A stretch of DNA of 64,000 nt, taken from assembly GCA_963921355.3 (NCBI GenBank), contig OZ001190.1:3844001-3908000 (forward strand), in the 5' to 3' direction. The notes below the pieces were generated by a model. The model had not been told where the DNA came from, searched no databases, and was given only the letters and a program-made list of their open reading frames with translations. Source of the DNA: CAWUEZ02 sp963921355 (lineage in GTDB: Bacteria; Pseudomonadota; Alphaproteobacteria; Thalassobaculales; Thalassobaculaceae). Made by a program: the position numbers and the translations under genes. Below, piece after piece: positions 8,475-17,234 of the stretch; position 1 is the stretch's first letter, and each line of letters opens with the position of its first letter.

Positions 8475-8542
8475 GCTCGTGTGATTCAGCCTTCGAAAAT
8501 CAGTGTTCCTTGAACACTGAATTCCGAAATCATCACACGAGC
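8475..8542. promoter_or_regulatory. Nested inverted repeats upstream of putA
   Basis: An outer 11-bp perfect inverted repeat (GCTCGTGTGAT at 8475-8485, ATCACACGAGC at 8532-8542) encloses an inner hairpin with 9-bp arms (TCAGTGTTC, GAACACTGA) and a 3-base loop. No T-run follows, so it is not a clear terminator. Its place 75-140 bp before the putA start suggests regulation of putA, either as operator sites or as mRNA structure. Confidence 0.5.
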
Positions 8543-8615
8543 CAGCGGCGATGACGCCCGCGCACCCGAGCGTATAGTGTCGTTTCAGCCCATACGCGAC
8601 GGAGGCTTGGCGGCG

Positions 8616-11600
8616 ATGTCTTCGGCACAGGATAACCAGTCGACCGGGGCGGATGCCATGGTCCGCATGCCCGACAGATCTCATCGCAACATCGACCTGC
8701 GAGACGTCATCCGCCAGGCGACCCTGGCCGACGAGGCCGAGCAGGTCCGCGACCTGGCCGCTCGAGCCGGCCTGTCCGAAGATGACCGGGCGCAGATCTC
8801 CGCTGCCGCAGCGCATCTCGTGGAAACCGTCCGGACGGCCTCCGAGCCGACCATGATGGAGAGTTTCCTCGCCGAGTACCGACTCTCGACCAAAGAAGGC
8901 ATCGCCCTGATGTGCCTCGCCGAGGCGCTGCTCCGGGTACCCGACACGCCGACCATCGACGCCCTGATCGAGGACAAGATCGTGCCCGGCGAATGGGGCC
9001 AGCATCTCGGCCATTCGTCATCGTCCCTGGTCAATGCCTCGACCTGGGCGCTGATGCTGACCGGGTCGTTTCTGCGCGCCGACGAGCACGCCGGCCTGGT
9101 GCCGGCCCTGCGGGGTGCGGTCCGGCGGCTCGGCGAACCGGTGGTGCGGACCGCCGTCGGTCAGGCGATGGTCGAGCTCGGCCGGCAGTTCGTCCTGGGT
9201 CGCACGATCGAAGAGGCCCGCAAGCAGGCCGCAGCCAGCGAGGAGCGGGGATACACCTACTCTTTCGACATGCTGGGCGAGGCCGCACGGACCGAAGCCG
9301 ACGCCAAGCGCTATCACCTGGCCTATTCCGATGCGATCACCGCCATCGCGCCCGCCTGCACGTCTGACGACATCCGCGAGAACCCCGGGATTTCGGTCAA
9401 ACTGTCGGCGCTGCACCCGCGTTACGAATATCCCCAGCGCGCCACGGTGCTGTCCGATCTGACCGCACGCGCCCGTTCCCTCGCGCTGCTCGCCAAGAGC
9501 GCCAACATGGGCTTCAACATCGACGCCGAGGAGGCCGACCGGCTTGACCTGTCGCTCGACGTGATCGAGGCCGTGCTGTCCGATCCGGCGCTCGACGGCT
9601 GGGACGGCTTCGGTGTCGTGGTTCAGGCATTCGGACCGCGGGCCCACCCGGTTCTGCAGTGGCTGTACGACCTGGCCGAGCGGCTCGACCGTCGGATCAT
9701 GGTGCGGTTGGTCAAAGGGGCGTACTGGGACAGCGAGGTCAAGCGCGCCCAGGTTCTGGGTCTCTCCGGCTATCCGGTGTTCACGACCAAGGCCAATACC
9801 GACGTCGCCTACATCGCCTGTGCGCGAGCGCTGCTGGGCATGACCGACAGGATCTATCCGCAGTTCGCGACCCACAATGCCCATACCACCGCCGCCATCC
9901 TGCACATGGCCGGGGATCGCGAAGCCTTCGAGTTCCAGCGGCTGCACGGCATGGGCGAAGCCCTGCACCAGGCCCTGAAAAGCCAGCACGCAACCCGCTG
10001 CCGGATTTATGCTCCGGTCGGTGCCCACAGTGACCTGCTGGCCTATCTGGTGCGCCGACTGCTGGAGAACGGCGCCAACTCCTCCTTCGTCAACCAGATC
10101 GTCGACACCCGGGTGCCAGCGGATGAGGTCTCGGCCGATCCGTTCGCCCAGGCCGGGGCCCGCAACCCCCGGATCCCCGCACCCGCCGCCATCTTCGGAG
10201 CCGATCGCCGGAACGCGCGCGGATGGGACATCACCGACCCGCTCAACATGGCCGCCCTCGATGCCGAACGGGCGCGTTTCATCGATCACCGCTGGCAGGC
10301 CGGACCGACGACCGGGCCCGCACACTCGAGCCGGGCGATCGCGAACCCGGCGGATCCGGACGACGTGGTCGGCCGGGTCTCGGATGCCACACGCGAGGCG
10401 CTGGACGCGACTTTGGAGCGGGCGGTGGCCGACCAGGGAGCCTGGGCGGACCGCACGGCCGATGAACGGGCAGCGCTGCTGGAGACGGTCGCCGAGCTGT
10501 ACGAGGCGCACGCGCCGGAACTGTTCGTGCTGCTCACGCGCGAGGCCGGCAAGACCCTGCTGGACGCGATCGGCGAGGTCCGCGAGGCCGTGGATTTCTG
10601 CCGGTACTACGCGCTCGAAACCCGCCGTCTCGGCGATGGCGAGCGCGGCCGGGGCGTGTTCGCCTGCATCTCGCCGTGGAACTTCCCGCTGGCGATCTTC
10701 ACCGGCCAGATCGCCGCCGCCCTGGTCACCGGCAACACCGTCATCGCCAAGCCGGCCGAGCAGACGACGCTGATCGCCGCCCGGGCGGTCAGTCTGATGC
10801 ACGCTGCCGGCATTCCCGAGACGGTCATCCAATTGCTACCCGGCGACGGTCCGTCGATCGGCGCTCCGCTGGTGGGCGACCCGCGGCTCAGCGGCGTCTG
10901 CTCCACCGGATCGACCGAGACCGCGAGGCGCATCCTGCAGGCGATGGCCGCGACCGGGTCGGCTGACGCCCCGCTGATCGCCGAGACCGGCGGGCTGAAC
11001 GCGATGATCGTCGACAGCACGGCCCTGCCCGAGCAAGCGGTGCGCGACATCCTCGCCTCCTCCTTCCAGAGTGCGGGCCAGCGCTGCTCAGCGTTGCGCG
11101 TTCTTTATGTCCAGGAGGACGTGCGCGAGCGTTTGCTCGAAATGCTGTTCGGCGCGATGGACGCGCTCAGGATCGGCGATCCGCACACACTGTCGACCGA
11201 TGTCGGCCCGGTGATCGACGAGGAGGCTCGCGACGGCATCGAGACTTACTGTGCCGCCATGACCGAGGACGGCCGGCTGCTCAAACGCCTGGAGGCACCG
11301 GCCCACGGCACATTCGTGCCGCCAACGGTGTTCGCGGTCGATGGGATCACGGAACTGGAGCGCGAGATCTTCGGCCCTGTGCTGCACGTCGCCAGTTTCC
11401 CGCCAGACGGCATCGATGCCGTCGTCGACGCGGTCAACGCCAAGGGATACGGGCTGACCATGGGTATCCACACCCGGGTCGATGCCCGGGTCCAGCAGGT
11501 CGTGGGCCGCGCCGAGGTGGGCAACCTGTACGTCAACCGCAATCAGATCGGTGCCGTCGTCGGCTCCCAACCGTTCGGCGGCGAAGGTCTTTCGGGCACC

Positions 11601-12263
11601 GGCCCCAAGGCCGGCGGTCCGCACTATCTTTCGCGCTTCAGGTCCAAGCCGGGACCGGTCGCCAAGGGAGTTCCCTGGGCACCGACCGTGGCACGGGATG
11701 CGCTCCAGGCGGCGATCGACGGCACCCGCGGTCAGGCCAGCCTGCGCGCCGTCGGCCGCGCCCTGAAGGCCGGCTCTCCGGCGCTGGACGCCGCCGCCGC
11801 CGTGACCGGTGATGCGCGCGACCTGCCGGGTCCGACCGGCGAGAGCAACCGCTACACCGTTCATCACCGCGGTCTGATTCTGTGCCTGGGGCCAACGCCC
11901 GAGATCGCCCGCGATCAGGCGATCCAGGCCCTGGTGACGGGGAACCGTGCCGTGGTCGTGGTGCCCGAGCCGACCGAGGCGATGGCCGATCTGACCGGCC
12001 TGGCACCGGTGATCGCCTTCGTCGACGGCTGCCTTGATCCGGAGGACCTGGCGACGCTTCCCGGCATCGACGGCGTGGCACTGGCGGCGGACAGGGAGAC
12101 GCTGCGGCCGGTCCTGCGGGCGCTTGCCCGGCGTGACGGAGCACTCCTTGTGCCGATCGTTGACCGCATTGATCCCGAGCGCTACGTCCTCGAACGCCAT
12201 GTCTGCATCGACACAACGGCGGCCGGAGGCAACGCCTCCCTGCTCGCGTTATCGGACACCTGA
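8616..12263 (+). CDS. putA: Bifunctional proline dehydrogenase / L-glutamate gamma-semialdehyde dehydrogenase
   Basis: Two-step oxidation of proline to glutamate. ATG 8616 was chosen because GGAGG lies 10 bp upstream; this gives 1215 residues. It begins with the alpha-helical arm and lacks the N-terminal ribbon-helix-helix DNA-binding domain of E. coli PutA, so it should not repress its own gene. The flavin PRODH barrel carries VKLSALHPRYEY and, near residue 363, RLVKGAYWDSEVKRAQ. The aldehyde dehydrogenase domain has Glu790 (AETGGLNAM) and the catalytic Cys824 (SAGQRCSAL). The last 200 or so residues form the extra C-terminal domain of long PutA proteins, ending GGNASLLAL. The racemase gene follows after 12 bp. 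Confidence 0.96.
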   Translation: MSSAQDNQSTGADAMVRMPDRSHRNIDLRDVIRQATLADEAEQVRDLAARAGLSEDDRAQISAAAAHLVETVRTASEPTMMESFLAEYRLSTKEGIALMCLAEALLRVPDTPTIDALIEDKIVPGEWGQHLGHSSSSLVNASTWALMLTGSFLRADEHAGLVPALRGAVRRLGEPVVRTAVGQAMVELGRQFVLGRTIEEARKQAAASEERGYTYSFDMLGEAARTEADAKRYHLAYSDAITAIAPACTSDDIRENPGISVKLSALHPRYEYPQRATVLSDLTARARSLALLAKSANMGFNIDAEEADRLDLSLDVIEAVLSDPALDGWDGFGVVVQAFGPRAHPVLQWLYDLAERLDRRIMVRLVKGAYWDSEVKRAQVLGLSGYPVFTTKANTDVAYIACARALLGMTDRIYPQFATHNAHTTAAILHMAGDREAFEFQRLHGMGEALHQALKSQHATRCRIYAPVGAHSDLLAYLVRRLLENGANSSFVNQIVDTRVPADEVSADPFAQAGARNPRIPAPAAIFGADRRNARGWDITDPLNMAALDAERARFIDHRWQAGPTTGPAHSSRAIANPADPDDVVGRVSDATREALDATLERAVADQGAWADRTADERAALLETVAELYEAHAPELFVLLTREAGKTLLDAIGEVREAVDFCRYYALETRRLGDGERGRGVFACISPWNFPLAIFTGQIAAALVTGNTVIAKPAEQTTLIAARAVSLMHAAGIPETVIQLLPGDGPSIGAPLVGDPRLSGVCSTGSTETARRILQAMAATGSADAPLIAETGGLNAMIVDSTALPEQAVRDILASSFQSAGQRCSALRVLYVQEDVRERLLEMLFGAMDALRIGDPHTLSTDVGPVIDEEARDGIETYCAAMTEDGRLLKRLEAPAHGTFVPPTVFAVDGITELEREIFGPVLHVASFPPDGIDAVVDAVNAKGYGLTMGIHTRVDARVQQVVGRAEVGNLYVNRNQIGAVVGSQPFGGEGLSGTGPKAGGPHYLSRFRSKPGPVAKGVPWAPTVARDALQAAIDGTRGQASLRAVGRALKAGSPALDAAAAVTGDARDLPGPTGESNRYTVHHRGLILCLGPTPEIARDQAIQALVTGNRAVVVVPEPTEAMADLTGLAPVIAFVDGCLDPEDLATLPGIDGVALAADRETLRPVLRALARRDGALLVPIVDRIDPERYVLERHVCIDTTAAGGNASLLALSDT

Positions 12264-12275
12264 GGACGGAACAAC

Positions 12276-12986
12276 ATGAGCCAGCACATCGGCATTGTCG
12301 GCTGCTCGGCGGAGGGCGCATCGCTCTGCTACCGCACCATCTGCGTAGAAGGCGCTGAGTTTCTTGGGCCGCATGGTCATCCGGAAGTCTCCATGCATAC
12401 CGCGTCGCTGGCCGACTACGTGCGCTGCCTCGAGAACGGCGACACGGCCGGCATCGGTGACCTGATGCTCGACTCCGCCGAGAAGCTCAAAGCGGCGGGT
12501 GCGGACTTCCTGATCTGTCCGGATAACACCATCCACCAGGCGATGGGCTTTGTCGAACCCCGCTCACCCCTGCCCTGGGTGCACATCGCCGGGGTCGTCG
12601 CCGACACGGCGGTCGAACGCGGCTACAAACGCCTGGGCCTGCTTGGCACCCGCTGGCTGGTTGACAGTGACGTCTATCCCCAACAGCTCGCCGCCCGCGG
12701 CATCGAGGTCGTGCGGCCAACGGCCGACGAACGCGACGAAGTCAGCCGGATCATTATGGATGAACTGGTCTACAGCCAGTTCCTGCCGGAGGGTGTTGCC
12801 TATCACCAACGGGTGATCGACCGCTTCAAGGCGGATGGTTGTGACGCCGTGGTTCTCGGCTGCACCGAAATCCCGCTGATCATCGAAGACGGGAATTCAT
12901 CGCTGCCCACCCTGGACTCGACCCGGCTGCTGGCGAGGGCCGAGTTGAAGCGGGCCGTCGCCATGCCCATGGCAGGTGCCGCCTAG
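12276..12986 (+). CDS. Aspartate/glutamate racemase family protein
   Basis: Cofactor-independent racemase-fold protein of 236 residues, 12 bp after putA and probably co-transcribed. The N-terminus (HIGIVGCSAEGASLCYR) and the second catalytic motif VLGCTEIPLI (Cys196) fit the family. In the first motif, normally Cys-Asn-Thr, the residue is Asp83 (PDNTIH); Cys81 is two residues earlier. E. coli YgeA similarly lacks the first Cys (Thr83/Cys197). Activity may thus be restricted, one-directional or different (for example an amino-acid epimerase or decarboxylase). Pairing with putA suggests supply of L-substrate, but that is inference. Confidence 0.83.
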   Translation: MSQHIGIVGCSAEGASLCYRTICVEGAEFLGPHGHPEVSMHTASLADYVRCLENGDTAGIGDLMLDSAEKLKAAGADFLICPDNTIHQAMGFVEPRSPLPWVHIAGVVADTAVERGYKRLGLLGTRWLVDSDVYPQQLAARGIEVVRPTADERDEVSRIIMDELVYSQFLPEGVAYHQRVIDRFKADGCDAVVLGCTEIPLIIEDGNSSLPTLDSTRLLARAELKRAVAMPMAGAA

Positions 12987-13060
12987 AGCAGATCCGTGTC
13001 AGATGGAATCGCCGTCGGCGATCCATCTGGCCGGTGAATCTGCTCTAACTCTATGATCTA
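12985..13060. repeat. Dispersed palindromic repeat, copy 1
   Basis: A 76-bp element that folds on itself: AGAGCAGATCCG...CAGATGGA at the left pairs with TCCATCTG...TGAATCTGCTCT at the right. It begins in the racemase stop codon and ends at the MFS stop region, filling the convergent gap. The same element lies inverted at 31690-31770 with high identity over its whole length. It could serve as a bidirectional terminator; its mode of spread is unknown. Confidence 0.85.
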
Positions 13061-14266
13061 GGCAGCCCCAGCGGTTCGCGACAGACGCAGCGCCAGCAGA
13101 TAGGCGGCCGCCCCGATCAGCACGCAAATCAGCACGGTCAGGCGAACCATGTCGTAGCCGCCGAACGTCCAGATCACCGCCGCGAAGGTCGGCGCCGCCG
13201 CCGACGCTCCCATGAAACCGAGCGCCATGGCGCCAGAAATCGCCCCGAAACCGGCCCGTCCCAGCAATTCGGCGGTGACCACCGGTCGGGTGATCGAAGT
13301 CACGCCGTAGCCGGATCCCTGCAGCACGACGAACAGGACCAGCAGCATCGGCAGAGCGCCCGCCCCCATCAGGGACAGGATCGCGCCGGTCATGAACACG
13401 AAGGACACCGCGCAGATCAGTTGCATGGAGAGCCGACGCTCGGCCGCCATCATCGCCACCCGGCCGGCCACCTGCATCGGACCGATCATCGAAGCGGCCA
13501 GCACCGCCATCGCAAGCGGAACTTCGCGTTCCTCGAGCATCGGCAGCAGGTGGGTGATGATGATTCCGTGGGTCAGTCCGATCATCGAGAACGCTGTGGC
13601 CAGCAACCAGAACGGGGCCCGGCCCATGGCGACGCGCAGATCGGACCGGCCCACCGCACGAGCGGGTGGTTCCGCCGTCTCAGCCTCCGGCATTCCCGTC
13701 CCATAGCGCAGCAGCGGTATCGCAACGCCAAGGATCACCGCGGCAAACACGAGGACCGCGACCCGCCAGTCGTAGGCTTCCGCGAGCAGGTTCGCGCTCG
13801 GAAACGAGACGGTGCCGGCAAACCCGGCAATCAGCGTGATGCGCGTGATGGCTCGGCGGGCGTCGCCGGCCATGACCCGGGTGATGAAGGCGAAGCACGG
13901 TTCGTACAGGCAACCGGCCATGCAGATGCCGATGCCGATCCATAGTGCGTAGAACTGCCAGGCGGCGTCTACCAGGGCCAGCAAGCCCAGCAGGCAAGCG
14001 CCGATGACGGTGCTGATGGTGAGGACCGCGCGCCCATGGCCGCGATCGATCAGGGAGCCCACCCAGGGCGCGCCTGCTGCCGAGCAGATCAACGCAAAGG
14101 TATAGGCGCCGGCCAGTTCGGTCTTGGACCAGCCGAGATCAGCCTCCCAATGCGCGATCAGGGCCGGGAAGCTGTAGAACATCCCGGCCCAGACGAGCGT
14201 TTCGGCGATGGCAAGCGCGACGACGCGCCCGGTCGGGAACGCCGCCGCGACTGGGGAAGAGGTCAA
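13058..14266 (-). CDS. MFS transporter
   Basis: Major facilitator of 402 residues with about 12 hydrophobic segments. The frame is open upstream through the permease gene, so the start was placed at TTG 14266, which overlaps the permease stop in the sequence TTGA. The protein then begins LTSSPVAAAFPTGRVVALAIAETLVWAG, running directly into the first helix. A short polar loop in the middle (PEAETAEPPARAVGRSD) separates the two six-helix halves. It is the third gene of an operon with an ArsR regulator and a CSC permease, which hints at metal(loid) or toxic-anion export, but the substrate is not evident. Confidence 0.8.
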   Translation of the reverse strand: MTSSPVAAAFPTGRVVALAIAETLVWAGMFYSFPALIAHWEADLGWSKTELAGAYTFALICSAAGAPWVGSLIDRGHGRAVLTISTVIGACLLGLLALVDAAWQFYALWIGIGICMAGCLYEPCFAFITRVMAGDARRAITRITLIAGFAGTVSFPSANLLAEAYDWRVAVLVFAAVILGVAIPLLRYGTGMPEAETAEPPARAVGRSDLRVAMGRAPFWLLATAFSMIGLTHGIIITHLLPMLEEREVPLAMAVLAASMIGPMQVAGRVAMMAAERRLSMQLICAVSFVFMTGAILSLMGAGALPMLLVLFVVLQGSGYGVTSITRPVVTAELLGRAGFGAISGAMALGFMGASAAAPTFAAVIWTFGGYDMVRLTVLICVLIGAAAYLLALRLSRTAGAA

Positions 14267-15288
14267 GCGGTCACGCCGTACAGCGCTCCCATGGAGAAGG
14301 CCCCGATGAAGGCAAAGGCCAAGTACACGGCGAACACGTGCGGCCGGGCCAGCGCCCAGACAGCGATCGCCGCCGGGATCGAGCTTACACCGCCTGCCAG
14401 CAGGAACGCCATGCCTGCCCCCGGTGCCATGCCCTGCTCGATCAGACCGCCGACCAGGGGCAGCGCGGCATAGCCGTTGAGATAGGCCGGAACCCCGACC
14501 AGGGTCGCGCCCATGACCGTCAACCACCCGTCGCCACCGATCGCCGCGCTGACGGTTTCGGCTGGGATATAGGCCAGCATCAGACTTTCCAGGAAGAACG
14601 CGATGGTCAGCCACTTGCCGAGGAAAATCGTGGTCTGCCAGGCGTTCTTCGCAAACGTCTCGCGCCGGCTCGCGTCACCCCAGAATTTCCAGACGACCTG
14701 CTTCGGTGCGCGGACGCTGGACGCCCCGCAGCCGCCGTTGCCCACACCCTCGCGCAGCGGGTTCTCGAACCCGCCGGCCCGGATCACCGCATAGGTGCCG
14801 AAGCCGCCAATCAGGCCGACCGCGATCGCCGCGAAAACCTTGAAGGCCGCGAAGCCGGTGCCGAGCGTGCCGGCGGTCAGGAAGAACATGGACGGATCCA
14901 TCAGCGGCGAGGACAGCCAGAACGCCATCACCGGCGCCAGCGGCACCCCCATCGACAGCAGTGCGGCGATCAGCGGGATCACGCCGCAGCTGCAGAACGG
15001 CGACAGCGCGCCCATCAGCGCCGCCGCGACGATCATCGCCAGCTCCCGGCCGACGAACGCGCGGGCGATCAGGCTGTCCGCGCCGCTGGCCTTGGCATAG
15101 GCGGCAATGGCGATCGAGGCCAGAAGGAACAGCGACACGCTGACCAGGGCCTCACCCGTGAAGATCAGGCTGTCAATCGACTGGGCCGGGTCCAGGACCG
15201 CCAGCATGACGACGGCTGCGAGGGTCGCCAGGACGACCGGATCAACCTTGGCGGCGATCCGTTTCGTGGTCAGGGCCATGTCGGCCAT
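14263..15288 (-). CDS. Permease of the DUF318/ArsP-like family
   Basis: Membrane protein of 341 residues. ATG 15288 follows AAGGAGA at good spacing. The N-terminal half carries SPFCSCGVIPLIAALL with Cys99 and Cys101, the signature of the YraQ/ArsP permeases, and a central loop has GNGGCGA. Characterised relatives export organoarsenicals, or take part in copper/zinc efflux; the substrate here is not known. It lies just downstream of an ArsR-type gene, with a matching operator palindrome in the 65-bp gap, and overlaps the downstream MFS gene. The operon therefore appears to be a metal(loid)-inducible efflux unit. Confidence 0.83.
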   Translation of the reverse strand: MADMALTTKRIAAKVDPVVLATLAAVVMLAVLDPAQSIDSLIFTGEALVSVSLFLLASIAIAAYAKASGADSLIARAFVGRELAMIVAAALMGALSPFCSCGVIPLIAALLSMGVPLAPVMAFWLSSPLMDPSMFFLTAGTLGTGFAAFKVFAAIAVGLIGGFGTYAVIRAGGFENPLREGVGNGGCGASSVRAPKQVVWKFWGDASRRETFAKNAWQTTIFLGKWLTIAFFLESLMLAYIPAETVSAAIGGDGWLTVMGATLVGVPAYLNGYAALPLVGGLIEQGMAPGAGMAFLLAGGVSSIPAAIAVWALARPHVFAVYLAFAFIGAFSMGALYGVTA

Positions 15289-15308
15289 CGTCAGATCTCC
15301 TTGTTCCT

Positions 15309-15322
15309 TATTCCCAAGAATA
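15309..15322. promoter_or_regulatory. ArsR-type operator palindrome, site 2
   Basis: TATTCCCAAGAATA, an inverted repeat TATTC-N4-GAATA, lies 21 bp upstream of the permease ATG in the gap after the ArsR gene. It has the same arms and spacing as the palindrome at 15724-15737, which supports control of the permease gene by the adjacent regulator. Confidence 0.65.
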
Positions 15323-15352
15323 TCGGAATTATTGGGCAAAAAAACACTAAAC

Positions 15353-15685
15353 CTACGCCGCGTCGGAAGATTCCGCCGGCGCGTCACACCGGACCGCGCC
15401 CTCATCCGCACAGCATTCGCGAGTCAGGAAACCGATGGTCTCCTGCATGACGTCATAGTTCGCATGGCAATGCAGGGTCGTACCGTCCCGCTCCTGCCAG
15501 ACCAGGTCGACCGCGATCAGCTTGTGCAGGTGATGCGACAGCGTCGATCGCGCGGCCCCCGTCCGGGCCTGCAGTTCGCCCACCGGCAACCCGTCCCGAC
15601 CGGCCCGAACCAGGGTGCGGTAGATCTCCAGGCGGGTATCGTTGCCGAGGGCTTCGAGGCGACGGGCTGTGGTCCGGCTGTCCAT
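15353..15685 (-). CDS. ArsR family winged-helix transcriptional regulator
   Basis: Small regulator of 110 residues with an ArsR-type helix-turn-helix: EALGNDTRLEIYRTLV at 11-26 and the recognition helix near AARSTLSHHLHKL (44-56). Possible ligand residues are Cys73, Cys91, Cys92 and Cys100, with histidines at 51, 52 and 54. The C-terminal pair ECC and VRC suggest thiol-based metal(loid) sensing. Family members repress their own operon and dissociate on ligand binding. Two identical-type palindromes, one before this gene and one before the permease, fit autoregulation. ATG 15685 was chosen by family length. Confidence 0.85.
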   Translation of the reverse strand: MDSRTTARRLEALGNDTRLEIYRTLVRAGRDGLPVGELQARTGAARSTLSHHLHKLIAVDLVWQERDGTTLHCHANYDVMQETIGFLTRECCADEGAVRCDAPAESSDAA

Positions 15686-15723
15686 GGTCGGAATGTAGCG
15701 TTGCTGGCGGGCGCTTTCAACGA

Positions 15724-15737
15724 TATTCCGAGGAATA
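15724..15737. promoter_or_regulatory. ArsR-type operator palindrome, site 1
   Basis: TATTCCGAGGAATA is a perfect 14-bp palindrome 38 bp upstream of the ArsR-family start codon. It shares the TATTC-N4-GAATA pattern with 15309-15322. It is the probable autoregulatory operator. Confidence 0.7.
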
Positions 15738-15834
15738 CAGGAATAAAGTTTTCCCGGCGCCCCCGCGCTGATCTGACTACACTTCCCACCCGTAGAGACT
15801 GTATTGCACTGATTTTGCGGGTTGTTCCCGGGCG

Positions 15835-17121
15835 ATGACCAGACTGACCGACCATCCGCTGCGCTATGCGCTGGCCAATGAACTTCACGCCCGACCCTTC
15901 GCTGAACTCGCGGCACCGGAGCGCGTATCCCACGTCGCCGTGCTGGCCGGCACCGACGATCGGGACGCGGAGCGCGGCCATCTGCTCGCTCTGTGCAGCC
16001 GGTACAACGTGGCGCAGCCGCCGGAAGACGCCACGCACTTCATTATGGATTTCGGCACTTTCCGGTTGAAGTGGGAACGGCATACCGAGTTCACGACCTA
16101 TACATTCCTGCGCCACGGGCCGTTCGACACGCCGTTCGGCGAGACCGCCGCCGATCTTGTGCCCGCGGAATGGTTCGACATGATCCCTGGTGTCCGGGTG
16201 ACGGCAATTCACCTGACGTTGGCTCCGCGCAGTGCGGAGCCGATCGGCGAGGAGGAGCTTGCCAAGCATCTGTCGTCGACCAGTCTGTGCCGCGGCGACG
16301 TGCTGGGCGGTGCGGCCCGGGTCGCCACCGACTACCGGATCTATAAGGACGGTTTCACGCGGATCTTCGTTCAGGACAGCGGGCTGTTGCCGCGCCAGGC
16401 CGGCCGGCTGATTCAACGCCTGCTGGAGACCCAGACCTACCGCGACATGGCGCTGCTCGCCCTGCCGGTCGCCCGCGAGGCCGGCCCGACCGTCGCCCGG
16501 ATCGACGCGTCGCTGGCCGAACTGACCGACAAGATGAAGACCCTGAATGAGATCGACGACGAGAAGGCCCTGCTGGACGACCTGATGGCCCAGTCGGCCG
16601 AGATCGAGGAGAGCATCGCCGATACCAGCTACCGGTTCTCGGCGGCACGGGCCTATGAGGCGCTGGTCCGCGACCGGGTTGCCGAACTCGGTGAGCAGCC
16701 GGTCAGCGACCATCCGAGGCTGTCCAGCTTCATCGAACGGCGTTTCGCGCCGGCGATGCGGACCTGCGAGTCAATTGCCGCTCGCCAGGCGGCGTTGTCG
16801 CAACGCGCGACCCGGGCCGCCAACCTGCTGCGCACCCGGGTCGACATCAAACTGGAAGCCCAGAACCGGGATCTGCTGTCCTCGATGAACAGACGGGCGC
16901 AGCTTCAACTCCGCCTGCAGCAGACGGTCGAAGGCATCTCGGTTGCCGCCATCACCTACTACGTCACCAGCCTGATCGGATACCTGCTCTACGGGCTCAA
17001 GGACAGCGGCGCGGACATCAATGTCGCCCTATTCCAGGGGCTCGCCGTGCCCGTGGTCGCCGCCCTGGTCTGGTTCGGGGCCCAGCGCGCCAAGGCGCGA
17101 CTGCGACTGGACGCGGACTGA
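15835..17121 (+). CDS. DUF3422 family membrane-anchored protein
   Basis: A 428-residue protein beginning TDHPLRYALANELHARPFAE, the typical DUF3422 start. The middle (about 220-345) is rich in charged helices and probably coiled coil (ELTDKMKTLNEIDDEKALLDDL). Two hydrophobic segments near the C-terminus (about 365-415) precede a basic tail, so it is likely anchored in the inner membrane with the bulk in the cytoplasm. The function is unknown. It is divergent from the ArsR gene and upstream of hemA. Confidence 0.85.
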   Translation: MTRLTDHPLRYALANELHARPFAELAAPERVSHVAVLAGTDDRDAERGHLLALCSRYNVAQPPEDATHFIMDFGTFRLKWERHTEFTTYTFLRHGPFDTPFGETAADLVPAEWFDMIPGVRVTAIHLTLAPRSAEPIGEEELAKHLSSTSLCRGDVLGGAARVATDYRIYKDGFTRIFVQDSGLLPRQAGRLIQRLLETQTYRDMALLALPVAREAGPTVARIDASLAELTDKMKTLNEIDDEKALLDDLMAQSAEIEESIADTSYRFSAARAYEALVRDRVAELGEQPVSDHPRLSSFIERRFAPAMRTCESIAARQAALSQRATRAANLLRTRVDIKLEAQNRDLLSSMNRRAQLQLRLQQTVEGISVAAITYYVTSLIGYLLYGLKDSGADINVALFQGLAVPVVAALVWFGAQRAKARLRLDAD

Positions 17122-17160
17122 TCGGCCCCCCCTGCGACCATGTGGCAGGGTTAACGATTG

Positions 17161-17174
17161 TTGAACCTCTTTAA
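17161..17174. promoter_or_regulatory. Possible FNR/FixK-like box upstream of hemA
   Basis: TTGAACCTCTTTAA matches the TTGA-N6-TCAA pattern except for one base in the right half. It is centred about 67 bp upstream of the hemA ATG. hemA is under FnrL or FixK control in several alphaproteobacteria. The match is imperfect, so this is only a candidate. Confidence 0.3.
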
Positions 17175-17234
17175 TCTTAGGCTTGAACTCAGCCGCTGAC
17201 AGATGGGCCGGAACCGACCGGTTGAGAGGCGAGC

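Noticed and set aside
9018..10832. Minus-strand frame of 604 codons inside putA
   Set aside because: It is antisense to a clearly coding PutA; long antisense frames are expected at this GC content.
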